Below, one piece after another: positions 36,695 through 45,721 of a stretch of DNA of 64,000 nucleotides. This DNA is from Vibrio tubiashii (GTDB lineage: Bacteria > Pseudomonadota > Gammaproteobacteria > Enterobacterales > Vibrionaceae), in contig NZ_CP117029.1 in NCBI RefSeq assembly GCF_028551255.1, positions 1,240,001 to 1,304,000 of the forward strand, given 5' to 3'. Numbering within the stretch: position 1 is the stretch's first letter; each line of letters begins with the position of its first letter. The notes under the pieces were generated by a model. That model made no database searches. It was not told the origin of the DNA and saw only the letters and a program-made list of their open reading frames with translations. Made by a program: the position numbers and the translations under genes.

Positions 36695-38812
36695 TCAGTT
36701 AAGAGCTGTGCTGGCCGCAGTGATTAATAGGCTCTTCGGCTTAGGGTTAGGTATCAGCATTTCGTTAAGTGATGGGCTAGCAGCAGGAAAAGTCAGTTTG
36801 AACTCTGTATATTTATCAATCTCTGAATGGCAACTGATAGACCCACCAAAAGAAGTCATCACGCGTTGGCAATAGCCTAAGCCTAAGCCACTACCTCCAC
36901 TCTTGTTGTGACTGAAAAAGTCATCAAATATTTGGGCAATCAAGTGCTCTGGTATTCCGGGACCGGTATCACGAAAGAGTAAGTAGTTCTCGTGGTGACC
37001 TTTTTTAAGTTGAATTGAAATCCTGCTTTTAGGGTACGAATCGAAATAGTAAGTCGCATTTCGCACGAGATTAAACAGGACAAAACTAAACAAAGTATCA
37101 TTAATCTCTACCACGAAATCTTGTTCGAAATCCAGATGAACCCTATAGCGCATACTTTCATTCTCAAAGCCGTATTGATCAATTGCGGAGCAAACTACAG
37201 AGGAGACGAGTGATGGAACAACAGGTGCTTGATCGAGTGAAGCTTGGCCCAGTTCTCGCGTTATGATATCGATTAACTGATGACTTCGAGCGATGGCTTT
37301 AGTCCCTTTATTGACATGGTACTTTAGCTGAACCATCGAGTGGGGTTGTCTGATCGCTTGCTCAAGGAGCTCAAATTCAAGTTGCAGCTGGGCAAAAGGA
37401 TTCCGCATCTCGTGAGCTATCGAACTTGCTAAAGCCTGTGACTGCCGGACCTCACGTTCGTAGTTTATATGTACCTGAACTTTGTTTAGTACTCTTTCAA
37501 GTGCTGAGAGCTCTTCATATGAAAAGTGAATCCCTTCAGGTTTCGAGCTTGAAACCAAAATGTGCGACAGCTTGTTTTTACTTTCGAAGAGTGGGACGAC
37601 CAAAGCCGATTCGAATTTACTCATATTGCTGTGAACAAGGCTAAGCGCTTGATTATTTGAGTTGAGTAATTCTTCTTCTACCTCTTCAATGACCAACGAA
37701 GTTCCATGACTCTCAAAGTAGTTTCGGTACAAATTTACATCATGATAGTCGCCTAACAAGCGCAGCTTATCTTTTGGTACGCCCAAATAGTCAGCCAAGC
37801 TTGCCATAGCGCGTGTCGGGGAAGATTGAAACTCATCTTCAAGCCGAGATATTTTTTCTACGGGATGGATAGGGTCTCGATACATGATCACACTGATCAC
37901 TCTTTGGACAAACCGATAAAGTGTTTGCCAAGTCATGCCTATCAGTAGAACTAGGAATAAAGCATCGGTAAGTCCTAGCTGTGTAATAGGAACGAAAGAC
38001 GCGAAAGTTGTGGCATAGATTAATGCGGTAGAGGTGATGCTAACGAAGATAAAACAGATGTATTTCGGACTGAAAAAGCGCGAAGTCAGCAGGGCATATC
38101 CCATGAACAGCATTTCACTAAGGGATAATGTTGGGGGAAGCCAAGTGAGTGAGAAATTGTCAAAAAAGAAAGTCATGCCAACCTGAATAACTGCGGTGGA
38201 GCACATGAATATAGTGATACCCATAAGCATGTAATTGGTTCGCGTTTTTCGTATTCGGTTGCGGCTCTTTTTTAGCGAGAGAAGATTAAAGAAAGTTAAC
38301 AGCACTAAGATGATGAAGCCTAGAAAGAAATACTTAGTGTAAGGACCAAACTTCAGCTGGAAATTACTGGGCCCAATAATGTCGATGCCTAGAATTGTGC
38401 CTCCGGGCATTAGGTTGCTGATAACGCCAAACAAGGTAATGTTAGCAACTAGAATATCTTGCCATAACGCGACGCTTTTATTGGTGTAGTGCTTGTGCAG
38501 TTTAGAGATAAAACAGTAGGCTGAGACAAAGGCGAGTAGTGTCGCTAGGTTGGCAACAATTGCCATGTTAATCGCGACATGATCTCCAAATCTTACCAGC
38601 AGATCTGTATGGAAATAGCAGTTGCTTAGCGTCCAGAAGAACACCCCCACCGTATAGCAAATATAGTAGGTGTACTGTTTTAAACTGAGTGTCCCATGAC
38701 GCTTCGCCAAAGCAGTACAAAAATAACCTGCCCAAGCGAGGACAAGTAAAGAGATCGAGAGTAAAACGACCGCTTTGGGATACATCATTTGATGCAATAG
38801 ATAACTGAACAT
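36695..38812 (-). CDS. LuxN-like membrane sensor histidine kinase lacking the receiver domain
   Basis: A 705-residue paralogue of the adjacent LuxN. It has about nine membrane helices in the first 300 residues, then the linker LEDEFQSSPTRAMASLADYLGVP, the DHp motif SIAHEMRNPFAQ with His467, N box (LVRNATYYFDSYP), FRDTGPGIPEHL, and FFSHNKSGGSGLGLGYC. The identical position of His467 in both proteins means no net indels over that length. The protein ends about 30 residues after the ATPase domain, and no receiver remnant is found downstream. Kinase residues look intact, so it is probably a functional kinase or phosphatase needing a partner receiver, rather than a decaying gene. Confidence 0.88.
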   Translation of the reverse strand: MFSYLLHQMMYPKAVVLLSISLLVLAWAGYFCTALAKRHGTLSLKQYTYYICYTVGVFFWTLSNCYFHTDLLVRFGDHVAINMAIVANLATLLAFVSAYCFISKLHKHYTNKSVALWQDILVANITLFGVISNLMPGGTILGIDIIGPSNFQLKFGPYTKYFFLGFIILVLLTFFNLLSLKKSRNRIRKTRTNYMLMGITIFMCSTAVIQVGMTFFFDNFSLTWLPPTLSLSEMLFMGYALLTSRFFSPKYICFIFVSITSTALIYATTFASFVPITQLGLTDALFLVLLIGMTWQTLYRFVQRVISVIMYRDPIHPVEKISRLEDEFQSSPTRAMASLADYLGVPKDKLRLLGDYHDVNLYRNYFESHGTSLVIEEVEEELLNSNNQALSLVHSNMSKFESALVVPLFESKNKLSHILVSSSKPEGIHFSYEELSALERVLNKVQVHINYEREVRQSQALASSIAHEMRNPFAQLQLEFELLEQAIRQPHSMVQLKYHVNKGTKAIARSHQLIDIITRELGQASLDQAPVVPSLVSSVVCSAIDQYGFENESMRYRVHLDFEQDFVVEINDTLFSFVLFNLVRNATYYFDSYPKSRISIQLKKGHHENYLLFRDTGPGIPEHLIAQIFDDFFSHNKSGGSGLGLGYCQRVMTSFGGSISCHSEIDKYTEFKLTFPAASPSLNEMLIPNPKPKSLLITAASTALN

Positions 38813-39090
38813 ATTGTTCCGCTTTACTAGTATTTGACGTTGTTAAAACCGATCCGATATTTTTTGTTTGTATGATGGAGCCTAGTGAGAGCACTACTGG
38901 GAAGTCTGAGATTTATCGTTTTATGGAGGACTTACAGCAACTCACGGCCAAAGTTGGATCAGAGTTTTGAGATCCTGTTTACCCTAAGTGGAATTTTGTG
39001 CAATTTATTTCTTATTATCCCCTGAGGAATATCTCACTTTTTCGGAATGAATTGTCTGTTCTATGAGGGAAGGCGAAATATTGGCTATTG

Positions 39091-39112
39091 TTATTGATAT
39101 ATTTGATGGGGT
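39091..39112. promoter_or_regulatory. Possible LuxR/HapR-type half-site upstream of the LuxN paralogue
   Basis: TTATTGATA matches the first nine bases of the Vibrio quorum-sensing master regulator consensus as I recall it; the right half is poor (about 13 of 22 overall). It is 280 bp upstream of the paralogue start. Confidence 0.25.
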
Positions 39113-39137
39113 GATTGAAAAGGTGTTTTATTTCAAG

Positions 39138-39185
39138 TTCTTATAGCTCTAGTGTGGTGATTGGTACCGCCCTAGAGCTATAAGA
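39138..39185 (-). terminator. Long stem-loop just after luxN
   Basis: TTATAGCTCTAG (39141-39152) and CTAGAGCTATAA (39172-39183) pair perfectly, extendable by two pairs, around a 19-base loop. It starts 10 bp after the luxN stop. A U run is missing, so it could be a terminator, an RNA-stability element or an operator. Confidence 0.5.
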
Positions 39186-39194
39186 GGGAGTGAT

Positions 39195-41702
39195 TTAATG
39201 GATACTCATGGGCAAGGCCGATTTCAACATTTGATCAAGCGCTTCCTTAGTTGTTGGTTTTGAAAGTCTCCCATCCATCAGTTCACTGATCATAGTGAGT
39301 TCACGTTCTCCGGATTCTCCTGACAGAGCAATAATTGGGATAGTCGGGAAGGAACGCTTAATGATACTTGCCGCTTCAAAGCCATTCATGACTGGCATCT
39401 GAATATCCATAAACACCAGATCAATTGGGTTGCTTTGAATAATCTCAATAGCCACCTTACCATTGTTGGCTAATACGACTCCGTAACCTAGTTGCTCTAA
39501 GTAGAGTTTCACTAAGGTACGTTGAATCTCTTTGTCATCAACGACTAAGATCATATGCGCAGGGCTTACACCAAAGTTGAGCTCGCCATTGGACACGGCA
39601 AGAGGGGGAGTGGTCACTTCCGCTCTAAGCTCTGCTTTAGGTTTGCTGGTTTGAGTAGCAGCGACGTTGGTTGCTGGGAAAGTAAGCTTAAATTCAGTAA
39701 AACTTCCAACTTCTGAATGACAGCTGATTGATCCGCCAAACGATGCCATGACACGTTGACAATAGCCAAGGCCTAAACCGCTACCACCGCTTTTGTTATG
39801 GCTGAAAAAATCATCAAAAATTCGAGTTAACAGCTCGGCAGGAATACCTGGTCCAGTATCACGGAACAGTACGTAGTTTTCATACTGGCCTTTCTCGGTA
39901 CGTATTTCGATGTGGCTATTTGGATAAGAATCAAAATAGTAGATGGCATTGCGTAGCAGGTTGAATAACACGAAGTTAAAAAGAGTGTCATTGATTTTAG
40001 CGACGAAGTCTTCATCCAGATCTAACACAATGCGGTTCAGCTCACTGTCATTATCAAAGCCATATTGGTTTATCGCGCTATTAATAGCACCATGAATCAA
40101 AGTAGCTTCAGAGGGTTCTTGGTCGAGTGATGAACTATTGACCTCGCGAAGGATGATGTCGATGAGTTGTCTACCACGTTTGATAGCTTGCTTTCCTTTG
40201 TCTACGTGCTGTAGAAGGGTATTTGAATCAACAGGCGACAACAGTTTTTGATTGAGAGACTCAAACTCGAATTGTACCTGCGCAAGCGGATTCCTCATTT
40301 CGTGTGCGATTGAGTTAGCGAGTGCTTGTGATTGGCGTACTTTCTGCTCGTAATTAATATGAACTTGGACTTTTTGTATTACTCGCTCTAGCGCTTTGAG
40401 CTCCTCAAAAGAAAAGTTCACGTCACCTTGTTTGTGGCTAGAAACCAGAACGTGAGAGAGTTTGTTTTTACCTTCGTAGATTGGCAGAACCAGTGCGGAT
40501 TCCATCTGGTTCATGCTGCTATGAATCGTTGATAGCTCCTTGTCACGGTTCTTCTCAATCGCATCTTCGATCTCATCAATGACCAGAGGCGTCGTGTGAT
40601 TCTCAAAATAAGAGCGGTACATACTTGCACCTTGATAGTCATCAAGGAGTTTTAGCTTGTCACTTGGAACCCCAAGATAGCTTGCCAAAGCTTCTATCGC
40701 CTTACTTGGAGACTTTTGAAACTCATCTTCTAACTGAGCAATTTTCTCAGTAGGTGAGACTGATGAGCCATACAAGGCATAGGTTAAACAAGTTCTGACT
40801 AGGCGTGAGGTGTACGGCCAAGAAAGACCAATAGCCATAATAGCTAAAACGCCAGTCGCGGTGCTTACATAATCTAATGGTTTAAAGAGAGTGACGACAA
40901 ACGTGTACACAGCCGCCGTGATAATCAAAGAGCATCCAACAAGGCAAAGATACCTAAAACTATAAAAACGCGATGCTAGTATCGCGTAGCCCATAAACAG
41001 CATTTCGCTAATCGAGAGTGCTGGTGGCAGCCAAGTTAGTGAAAAGTTGTTGAAGAAATAGGTAAAGCCAAGTTGAATAATGGCAGTAGACGCCATAAAT
41101 ATGGTCATACCAAGAATCATGTAGTTGATTCTTGTGCGTCGAATTCGGCTACTGCTACGTTTTATAGACAGCAGATTCAGAAATGTCAGAGCAAATAGAA
41201 GTGTTAGGCCAATAAAGAATGGACGAGTGTACTCGCCAAACTCAAGCATAAACTGGCTTGGACCTTCTATCACGACACCTTTAATTGTTAGATCGGGAAC
41301 GATGTTGATGATAGTGCAAAATATCATCGTTGAACCTGCTAACAGCAACTGCCATGGGCTAGGTCTACTACTCGTGTAGTGTTTTTTTAGCTTAGCGGAG
41401 AAATAGTATGCGGAGCTGAAGGCTAACAGAGCCGAAAGGTTCGCGACCACCGCCATCGTCGCACCGATATGTGCTCCCCATTCAACTAACCATCCACTGT
41501 GGAAGTAGGCGTTACTCAATATCCATACAAACAACCCTAACGTATAGGTCACATAGTAGACATACTGCTTGAGGCTTTGAGCACCATGCTTTCTCGCTAA
41601 TGTAGAACAAAAGTAGCCCGCCCACACAAAAACAAGCAAAGCCGTCAGGATAAGAACGACTGCTTTTGGATAGAGTAGCTGCTGTGTAATGTAACTAAGC
41701 AT
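39195..41702 (-). CDS. luxN: Quorum-sensing hybrid sensor kinase LuxN
   Basis: An 835-residue membrane hybrid kinase, the receptor of the LuxM-made acyl-homoserine lactone. About nine helices in residues 1-300 include the conserved FSLTWLPPALSISEMLFMGYA; then DHp SIAHEMRNPLAQ with His467, N box, FRDTGPGIPAEL and FFSHNKSGGSGLGLGYC, and a C-terminal receiver with MILVVDDKE, phospho-acceptor Asp766 in VFMDIQMPVMNG, and the final Lys in GRLSKPT. These positions are close to His471 and Asp771 of V. harveyi LuxN. The ATG overlaps the luxM stop by 8 bp. Known pathway: LuxN to LuxU to LuxO to the Qrr RNAs. Confidence 0.92.
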   Translation of the reverse strand: MLSYITQQLLYPKAVVLILTALLVFVWAGYFCSTLARKHGAQSLKQYVYYVTYTLGLFVWILSNAYFHSGWLVEWGAHIGATMAVVANLSALLAFSSAYYFSAKLKKHYTSSRPSPWQLLLAGSTMIFCTIINIVPDLTIKGVVIEGPSQFMLEFGEYTRPFFIGLTLLFALTFLNLLSIKRSSSRIRRTRINYMILGMTIFMASTAIIQLGFTYFFNNFSLTWLPPALSISEMLFMGYAILASRFYSFRYLCLVGCSLIITAAVYTFVVTLFKPLDYVSTATGVLAIMAIGLSWPYTSRLVRTCLTYALYGSSVSPTEKIAQLEDEFQKSPSKAIEALASYLGVPSDKLKLLDDYQGASMYRSYFENHTTPLVIDEIEDAIEKNRDKELSTIHSSMNQMESALVLPIYEGKNKLSHVLVSSHKQGDVNFSFEELKALERVIQKVQVHINYEQKVRQSQALANSIAHEMRNPLAQVQFEFESLNQKLLSPVDSNTLLQHVDKGKQAIKRGRQLIDIILREVNSSSLDQEPSEATLIHGAINSAINQYGFDNDSELNRIVLDLDEDFVAKINDTLFNFVLFNLLRNAIYYFDSYPNSHIEIRTEKGQYENYVLFRDTGPGIPAELLTRIFDDFFSHNKSGGSGLGLGYCQRVMASFGGSISCHSEVGSFTEFKLTFPATNVAATQTSKPKAELRAEVTTPPLAVSNGELNFGVSPAHMILVVDDKEIQRTLVKLYLEQLGYGVVLANNGKVAIEIIQSNPIDLVFMDIQMPVMNGFEAASIIKRSFPTIPIIALSGESGERELTMISELMDGRLSKPTTKEALDQMLKSALPMSIH

Positions 41703-42897
41703 ATTGTAGCTCTTGTCCTTGATGTCTGTGCTGCTTCAATTGAGTAATGGTACTGACTTTGTACCTGCGATAATTGCATTCAGACAAAGCCTGGCTAAGG
41801 GATTTGATAAACCACAACCCCTTATAAGTTGCGAAGCCAGAATCGGAAACGTGGCAATAACTCATTTTTAAGTACGCGCCATTGGTGAGGCTTTGGTAAT
41901 ACTGAATCATCAATGGCTGCTCTATAACAACGAAGGCAACTTGAAAGCTGAGCTTATCGAGTTGCGCCATCAGTCTCTTTTGAGACAAATAAAGGCTGAA
42001 TATTTTCTGGCTTTGGTTACCGCTGACTGTCAAACGGACAATCTCACAACATTTTTCTTGGACAGTAATATTTTGCCAAAGTGCATTCTCATATTTTGCC
42101 GACGAAGTATCACTGATCTCGATATCAGAACACAAGAGATCTAAGTTAACTAATTGGCGTTGCATCTCAACTTGATTAAGCAATGTCCAACACGAGGTTT
42201 GAAAAAATGGCGAGAAATAGAGCCAATTGTCAGCTTCATTATGATTATTGACCTTGGCAGTAGAGACGATCACTGGGAAAGATAAATCAGGAACAAGCTG
42301 GGCAAGGATAAAATGACTGCCGTGAGCAGAGACTTCTATTTCATACAGCATCTCGAACCACTGCTGCTCCGAAACAAAGGTTGCTAGGTTAATTAGCATT
42401 ACAGCATCGGGTAGTTCCATTGCATAGCGGCTATGCAGCGTGTAATAGAGCTCGGTATGGTTTTCGATATTGTCGATGACGCTATCGGCGAAATCCTCTT
42501 CATTTTGGGTAAATTTGGGTAAGGACTCCAGCCCTAAACGCTGAGGTTGATTTCGGTACTTACTTTTGATTTTCCAGACATTAAAAGCACACCAAGCTTG
42601 TGCCCAGTTATCAAACAAGGTTAGTGCTCTTTGTTCGAACTCATGCCATTGTTGTGGTTCGTTCTTTAAAGGTGAGTTAACGTTAACCAAGTAGTAAGGT
42701 GATTGGAGTTTGGTTGCGATGTTTTTGTAGCGAAGTGAACTATCCTGTTCGCTTATTTGAGCGAGACGCTCGTTAAGTACATGTTTAAAAAAGTGATTAC
42801 TATCTACACCGAAAAGAGTTTCGATCTGTTCAAATAAAGCACATGCGTGCGCATTGTCCTCTTTTTCAAAAAGGGACGATTCAAAATTGTTAGCCAT
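41695..42897 (-). CDS. luxM: Acyl-homoserine-lactone synthase LuxM (AinS/VanM family)
   Basis: A 400-residue LuxM/AinS-type autoinducer synthase (not LuxI-related) making an acyl-homoserine lactone for the neighbouring LuxN. Recognised by position overlapping luxN, by length (V. harveyi LuxM is about 399 residues) and by family-like segments such as GFATYKGLWFIKSLSQAL near the C terminus and YYQSLTNGAYLKMSYCHV. The ATG at 42897 gives the expected length, though its ribosome site is weak; a TTG at 42933 is the alternative. The acyl chain cannot be read from sequence. Confidence 0.85.
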   Translation of the reverse strand: MANNFESSLFEKEDNAHACALFEQIETLFGVDSNHFFKHVLNERLAQISEQDSSLRYKNIATKLQSPYYLVNVNSPLKNEPQQWHEFEQRALTLFDNWAQAWCAFNVWKIKSKYRNQPQRLGLESLPKFTQNEEDFADSVIDNIENHTELYYTLHSRYAMELPDAVMLINLATFVSEQQWFEMLYEIEVSAHGSHFILAQLVPDLSFPVIVSTAKVNNHNEADNWLYFSPFFQTSCWTLLNQVEMQRQLVNLDLLCSDIEISDTSSAKYENALWQNITVQEKCCEIVRLTVSGNQSQKIFSLYLSQKRLMAQLDKLSFQVAFVVIEQPLMIQYYQSLTNGAYLKMSYCHVSDSGFATYKGLWFIKSLSQALSECNYRRYKVSTITQLKQHRHQGQELQYA

Positions 42898-43449
42898 AGA
42901 CGTTTGTATAATTATTTTGTTTATTTTGGCCAACCAGTATTCATTTAGGTGCCTATTTGTGCAATTGAATTAGTATGTTTATGCTAATTAATCGGGTGTT
43001 AATATTAATATTAGTGATGCAGAGCACGAAATAAACCAGGGGGAGTGGTCTGTCACGGGCGAGAGTTGCGTTTGAGAATTACAGTTCCGCAAAACGCGCT
43101 AGTGAACCAGATTTTTGGTTCTAGACGTGTTTTGTTACCCATATCAGTGTTTTACCTTCATACACATTCTGATTTGAGATAAATACCTGACAATCTTGTT
43201 AATAGCAGCCTAATCTTCTGGCTTCAATTATCAATAAATGCCAATAATTGGTAGAAATTCTGCCTTTTTAGAGAGCTATCTTGTTGTTTTGACGGTTAAT
43301 TTGTACTCATTGAAGAAAAAAGTTGGCGAAAATCATAAGCTTGGCATACACTTTCCAAGGTAAAGCCGATATGTTGTTGATTGGCTTGGTGAAATGTTTA
43401 GGTGCTGCCTTGCGGTGGCAATGTTTAACACAGCTTTGAGGAAAGTTTT
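42898..43449. other. Divergent intergenic region, luxM / ihfA
   Basis: A 552 bp region with no convincing gene. It must hold the promoters of luxM and ihfA. It contains a possible quorum-sensing regulator site (43216-43237). I looked for a pheT 3' end, expected before ihfA in many relatives, and for a Qrr-like small RNA, and saw neither. Confidence 0.6.
43216..43237. promoter_or_regulatory. Possible LuxR/HapR-type site between luxM and ihfA
   Basis: The right half TTATCAATAA (43228-43237) is perfect against the remembered consensus; 16 of 22 positions match in total. It could control luxM, ihfA or both. Inference only. Confidence 0.35.
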
Positions 43450-43743
43450 ATGGCGCTCACAAAGGCCGATTTGGCTGAGAACCTGTTTGAAAAGCTCGGA
43501 TACAGTAAACGGGATGCCAAGGAAACGGTTGAGGCGTTTTTCGAAGAGATTCGTAAGGCACTGGAAAGTGGCGAACAGGTAAAACTGTCTGGATTCGGTA
43601 ATTTTGATCTTCGTGATAAGAATGAACGTCCAGGTCGAAACCCGAAGACAGGTGAAGACATTCCAATCAGTGCACGTCGCGTAGTGACCTTCCGCCCAGG
43701 GCAAAAATTAAAAGCCCGCGTTGAAAACATTAAGGTTGACTAA
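43450..43743 (+). CDS. ihfA: Integration host factor subunit alpha
   Basis: A 97-residue DNA-bending protein that pairs with Ihf[51 protein letters not shown] with the intercalating Pro of the beta arm, and [13 protein letters not shown] are characteristic of the alpha subunit. GAGGAAAG sits before the ATG. pheT does not precede it here, unlike in E. coli; the neighbour is luxM, divergent. Confidence 0.96.
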   Translation: MALTKADLAENLFEKLGYSKRDAKETVEAFFEEIRKALESGEQVKLSGFGNFDLRDKNERPGRNPKTGEDIPISARRVVTFRPGQKLKARVENIKVD

Positions 43744-43803
43744 GTCTTAGCTCGCTAAGAGGCACATCCTGTATCGGGGCTAGGAGCAATTCTAGATCCC
43801 CAT

Positions 43804-43838
43804 AGAAAAATACCCCAGCTAAGGCTAGGGTATTTTTG
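43804..43838. terminator. Bidirectional terminator, ihfA / yciU
   Basis: AAAATACCC pairs with GGGTATTTT, with an inner AGC/GCT pairing; T runs follow on both strands. It separates two convergent genes. Confidence 0.82.
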
Positions 43839-43860
43839 TATTAAGCGTTTGTAAGCAACG

Positions 43861-44181
43861 TTAGTCTCGTTTCCACAAAGCGTGGCAGAACTTATGCTCA
43901 GGATCGCGGCTGATTAACAGGCGAGCGAACACATCGTCCAGTACATCGTCTTCTTCATTGACTAAACCAACGCGAACTTCTGCGTAAACTTCTTTGTCTA
44001 CGTCAAAGCCTACGTGCTCAACCCAGTCATCACCAGTTTCCACTAACTCAGCAGCGCCGCGCTCATCGAACTGTGCTGTGAACAGAATAACGTCAGCAGC
44101 CTCTAGGTTATCAGGTGCCATCTCTAAAAAGATGTCGTAGGCCGTATCAATGGCGTCATCGTATGAGATTAGGTCAGCCAT
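43861..44181 (-). CDS. yciU: YciU/HI1450 family putative double-stranded-DNA mimic
   Basis: A 106-residue, highly acidic protein of the DUF440 (UPF0263) family. Segments SYDDAIDTAYDIFLEMAPDNL and YAEVRVGLVNEEDDVLDDVFARLLISRD fit the family, whose H. influenzae member HI1450 has a DNA-mimicking acidic surface. Two bp after efpL and probably cotranscribed with it. Partner unknown (HU was proposed for HI1450). Confidence 0.88.
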   Translation of the reverse strand: MADLISYDDAIDTAYDIFLEMAPDNLEAADVILFTAQFDERGAAELVETGDDWVEHVGFDVDKEVYAEVRVGLVNEEDDVLDDVFARLLISRDPEHKFCHALWKRD

Positions 44182-44183
44182 GA

Positions 44184-44750
44184 TTACGCGCGGCTCATGT
44201 ATTTACGTTCAGCCGTGTTGATCACGATGCGGTCACCTGTCGCAATGTATTCAGGTACTTGAACAGTAAGACCGGTAGCAAAACGTGCAGGCTTTGTACG
44301 AGCAGAAGCAGAAGCGCCTTTGATTGAAGGATCGGTTTCTTCAATAACGAGTTCAACAGCAGCAGGAAGCTCTAGGCCAACAGCATTGCCATTGACTAGG
44401 ATGACATGCAGACCTTGAATTTCTTCGGTTACGAACAGTAGTTCGTCTTCAATTTCGTCTTTCTTGAATGTGTATTGAGTGTAGTCTTCATTGTCCATGA
44501 AGATGTACTCATCACCATCAACGTATGAGAAAGCCGAGGCACGTTTGAACATGTCTACCGTTTCAACAACGTCATCAGATTTATAGCGTTCATCAACGCG
44601 AGCACCTGTGTTTAGGTCAGTACAACGCAGTTTGTAAATTTTTGCGCCGCCACGACCACCAGGAGTGGTTACTTCGATGTCTTTGATTAATAGTGTTTTA
44701 CCGTTAGATTCGATAGCAAAACCTTTTTTAAGCTCACTTGCCTTTGGCAT
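44184..44750 (-). CDS. efpL: Elongation factor P-like protein EfpL (YeiP)
   Basis: A 188-residue EF-P paralogue. KOW-like N domain followed by two OB domains. The loop that in EF-P carries the modified lysine reads TPGGRGGAKIY, with Arg at the tip, the feature of the YeiP/EfpL branch. It acts at ribosomes stalled on proline-rich or related motifs. ATG 44750 is the conserved start; the frame upstream is open by chance. In operon with yciU. Confidence 0.92.
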   Translation of the reverse strand: MPKASELKKGFAIESNGKTLLIKDIEVTTPGGRGGAKIYKLRCTDLNTGARVDERYKSDDVVETVDMFKRASAFSYVDGDEYIFMDNEDYTQYTFKKDEIEDELLFVTEEIQGLHVILVNGNAVGLELPAAVELVIEETDPSIKGASASARTKPARFATGLTVQVPEYIATGDRIVINTAERKYMSRA

Positions 44751-44884
44751 GAACAATTTCCTTCGTGTGTTAGGTATTGTGGCGATTATATACCGACTCA
44801 CTGGCTGAAGGAATATCTTGATTCATCCTGCTCAGTGAGCGAACATTAACGCATTCAGTTCGATTATTTTGTGTTATCAATCAA

Positions 44885-45652
44885 ATGCATCTTTCAACGA
44901 TCAATCCTAAACACCCCTTTCAACCAAACTATCAACCTGCGATTGATGATCTGGTTAGCTTTCTTAGAAATGGGTTAGGACAAAATCTGCACAGTATTTA
45001 TCTATATGGCAGTGTGGCTCGTAAGACTGCAAAACCCGGCTCATCAAATTTAGATGTGATTGTGGTCACCCAATCATCGTTTAGTGATTTACGAACAACA
45101 CTGTTTAATTCGATCAAATGGCGTTTTCAAAAATCTCACCCACACATCACGGAAATCTCGTTTAAAACGGCTTTAGCTTCTGAAGTTGCAAGTCTGGATA
45201 GTATTTTCTCGTGGGGTTTTCAGCTGCGCCACTGCTCGGTGTGTATTTTTGGCGAAGATTTGTCGGAGTGTTTTGGCGATTATGAACCAAGTTGGGAGAT
45301 CGCAAAACACTGGAATATGGATGTTGAAGATTGGGTTGCAGTGTATCGAAATCGAATCGCACGCTGCGACAAGCCAGAAGAACAAGTGAAAGCACAAAAA
45401 ATCATCGCGAAAAAGCTACTGCGAGCCAGCTATTCACTGATCATGCACAAAGATAAGCAATGGTTTGATGATCCTCTAGAGTGCGGCCAAGTATTTCTTC
45501 GCTATCATCCTGAAAAGCAGGTAGAGATAGAGCGCCTAGGTATTCTCTTATCTGGACGAGTTATCCCCAAGCGTTCTGTGGTGGGGATCCTTGATGGATA
45601 TGGCGACTGGATTGTAAAACAGTACAAAAAAACGGAATTCAAAATAGGTTAG
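44885..45652 (+). CDS. Nucleotidyltransferase-fold protein with altered metal motif
   Basis: A 255-residue protein with an N-terminal minimal nucleotidyltransferase domain: SIYLYGSVARKTAKPGSSNLDVIVVT. The normal motif GS-x9-10-D-x-D has Asn in place of the first Asp (SNLD rather than SDLD/SDID), which would weaken metal binding. The C-terminal half is helical, with DVEDWVAVYRNRIARC, like the helical domain of aminoglycoside adenylyltransferase-type or KNTase-type proteins. Substrate unknown; the enzyme may have low or no activity. Single gene, divergent from efpL. Confidence 0.7.
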   Translation: MHLSTINPKHPFQPNYQPAIDDLVSFLRNGLGQNLHSIYLYGSVARKTAKPGSSNLDVIVVTQSSFSDLRTTLFNSIKWRFQKSHPHITEISFKTALASEVASLDSIFSWGFQLRHCSVCIFGEDLSECFGDYEPSWEIAKHWNMDVEDWVAVYRNRIARCDKPEEQVKAQKIIAKKLLRASYSLIMHKDKQWFDDPLECGQVFLRYHPEKQVEIERLGILLSGRVIPKRSVVGILDGYGDWIVKQYKKTEFKIG

Positions 45653-45721
45653 TTGTTTAGCTTCCACTAATAAGCATATCTCAAAGCGTATGCTAGCCTT
45701 ACTAGAGTGGTAGGGGGGCCT

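Larger units (their letters stand above)
38813..39194. other. Intergenic region between luxN and its paralogue
   Basis: A 382 bp region without a supported gene. It contains a 14 bp stem-loop at 39138-39185 next to the luxN stop and a perfect LuxR-type half-site at 39091. Long enough for an independent promoter of the paralogue. Confidence 0.6.

Noticed and set aside
42898..43449. pheT remnant or Qrr small RNA
   Set aside because: No pheT-like coding text in any frame, and no Qrr core complementary to luxR-type leaders recognised by eye.
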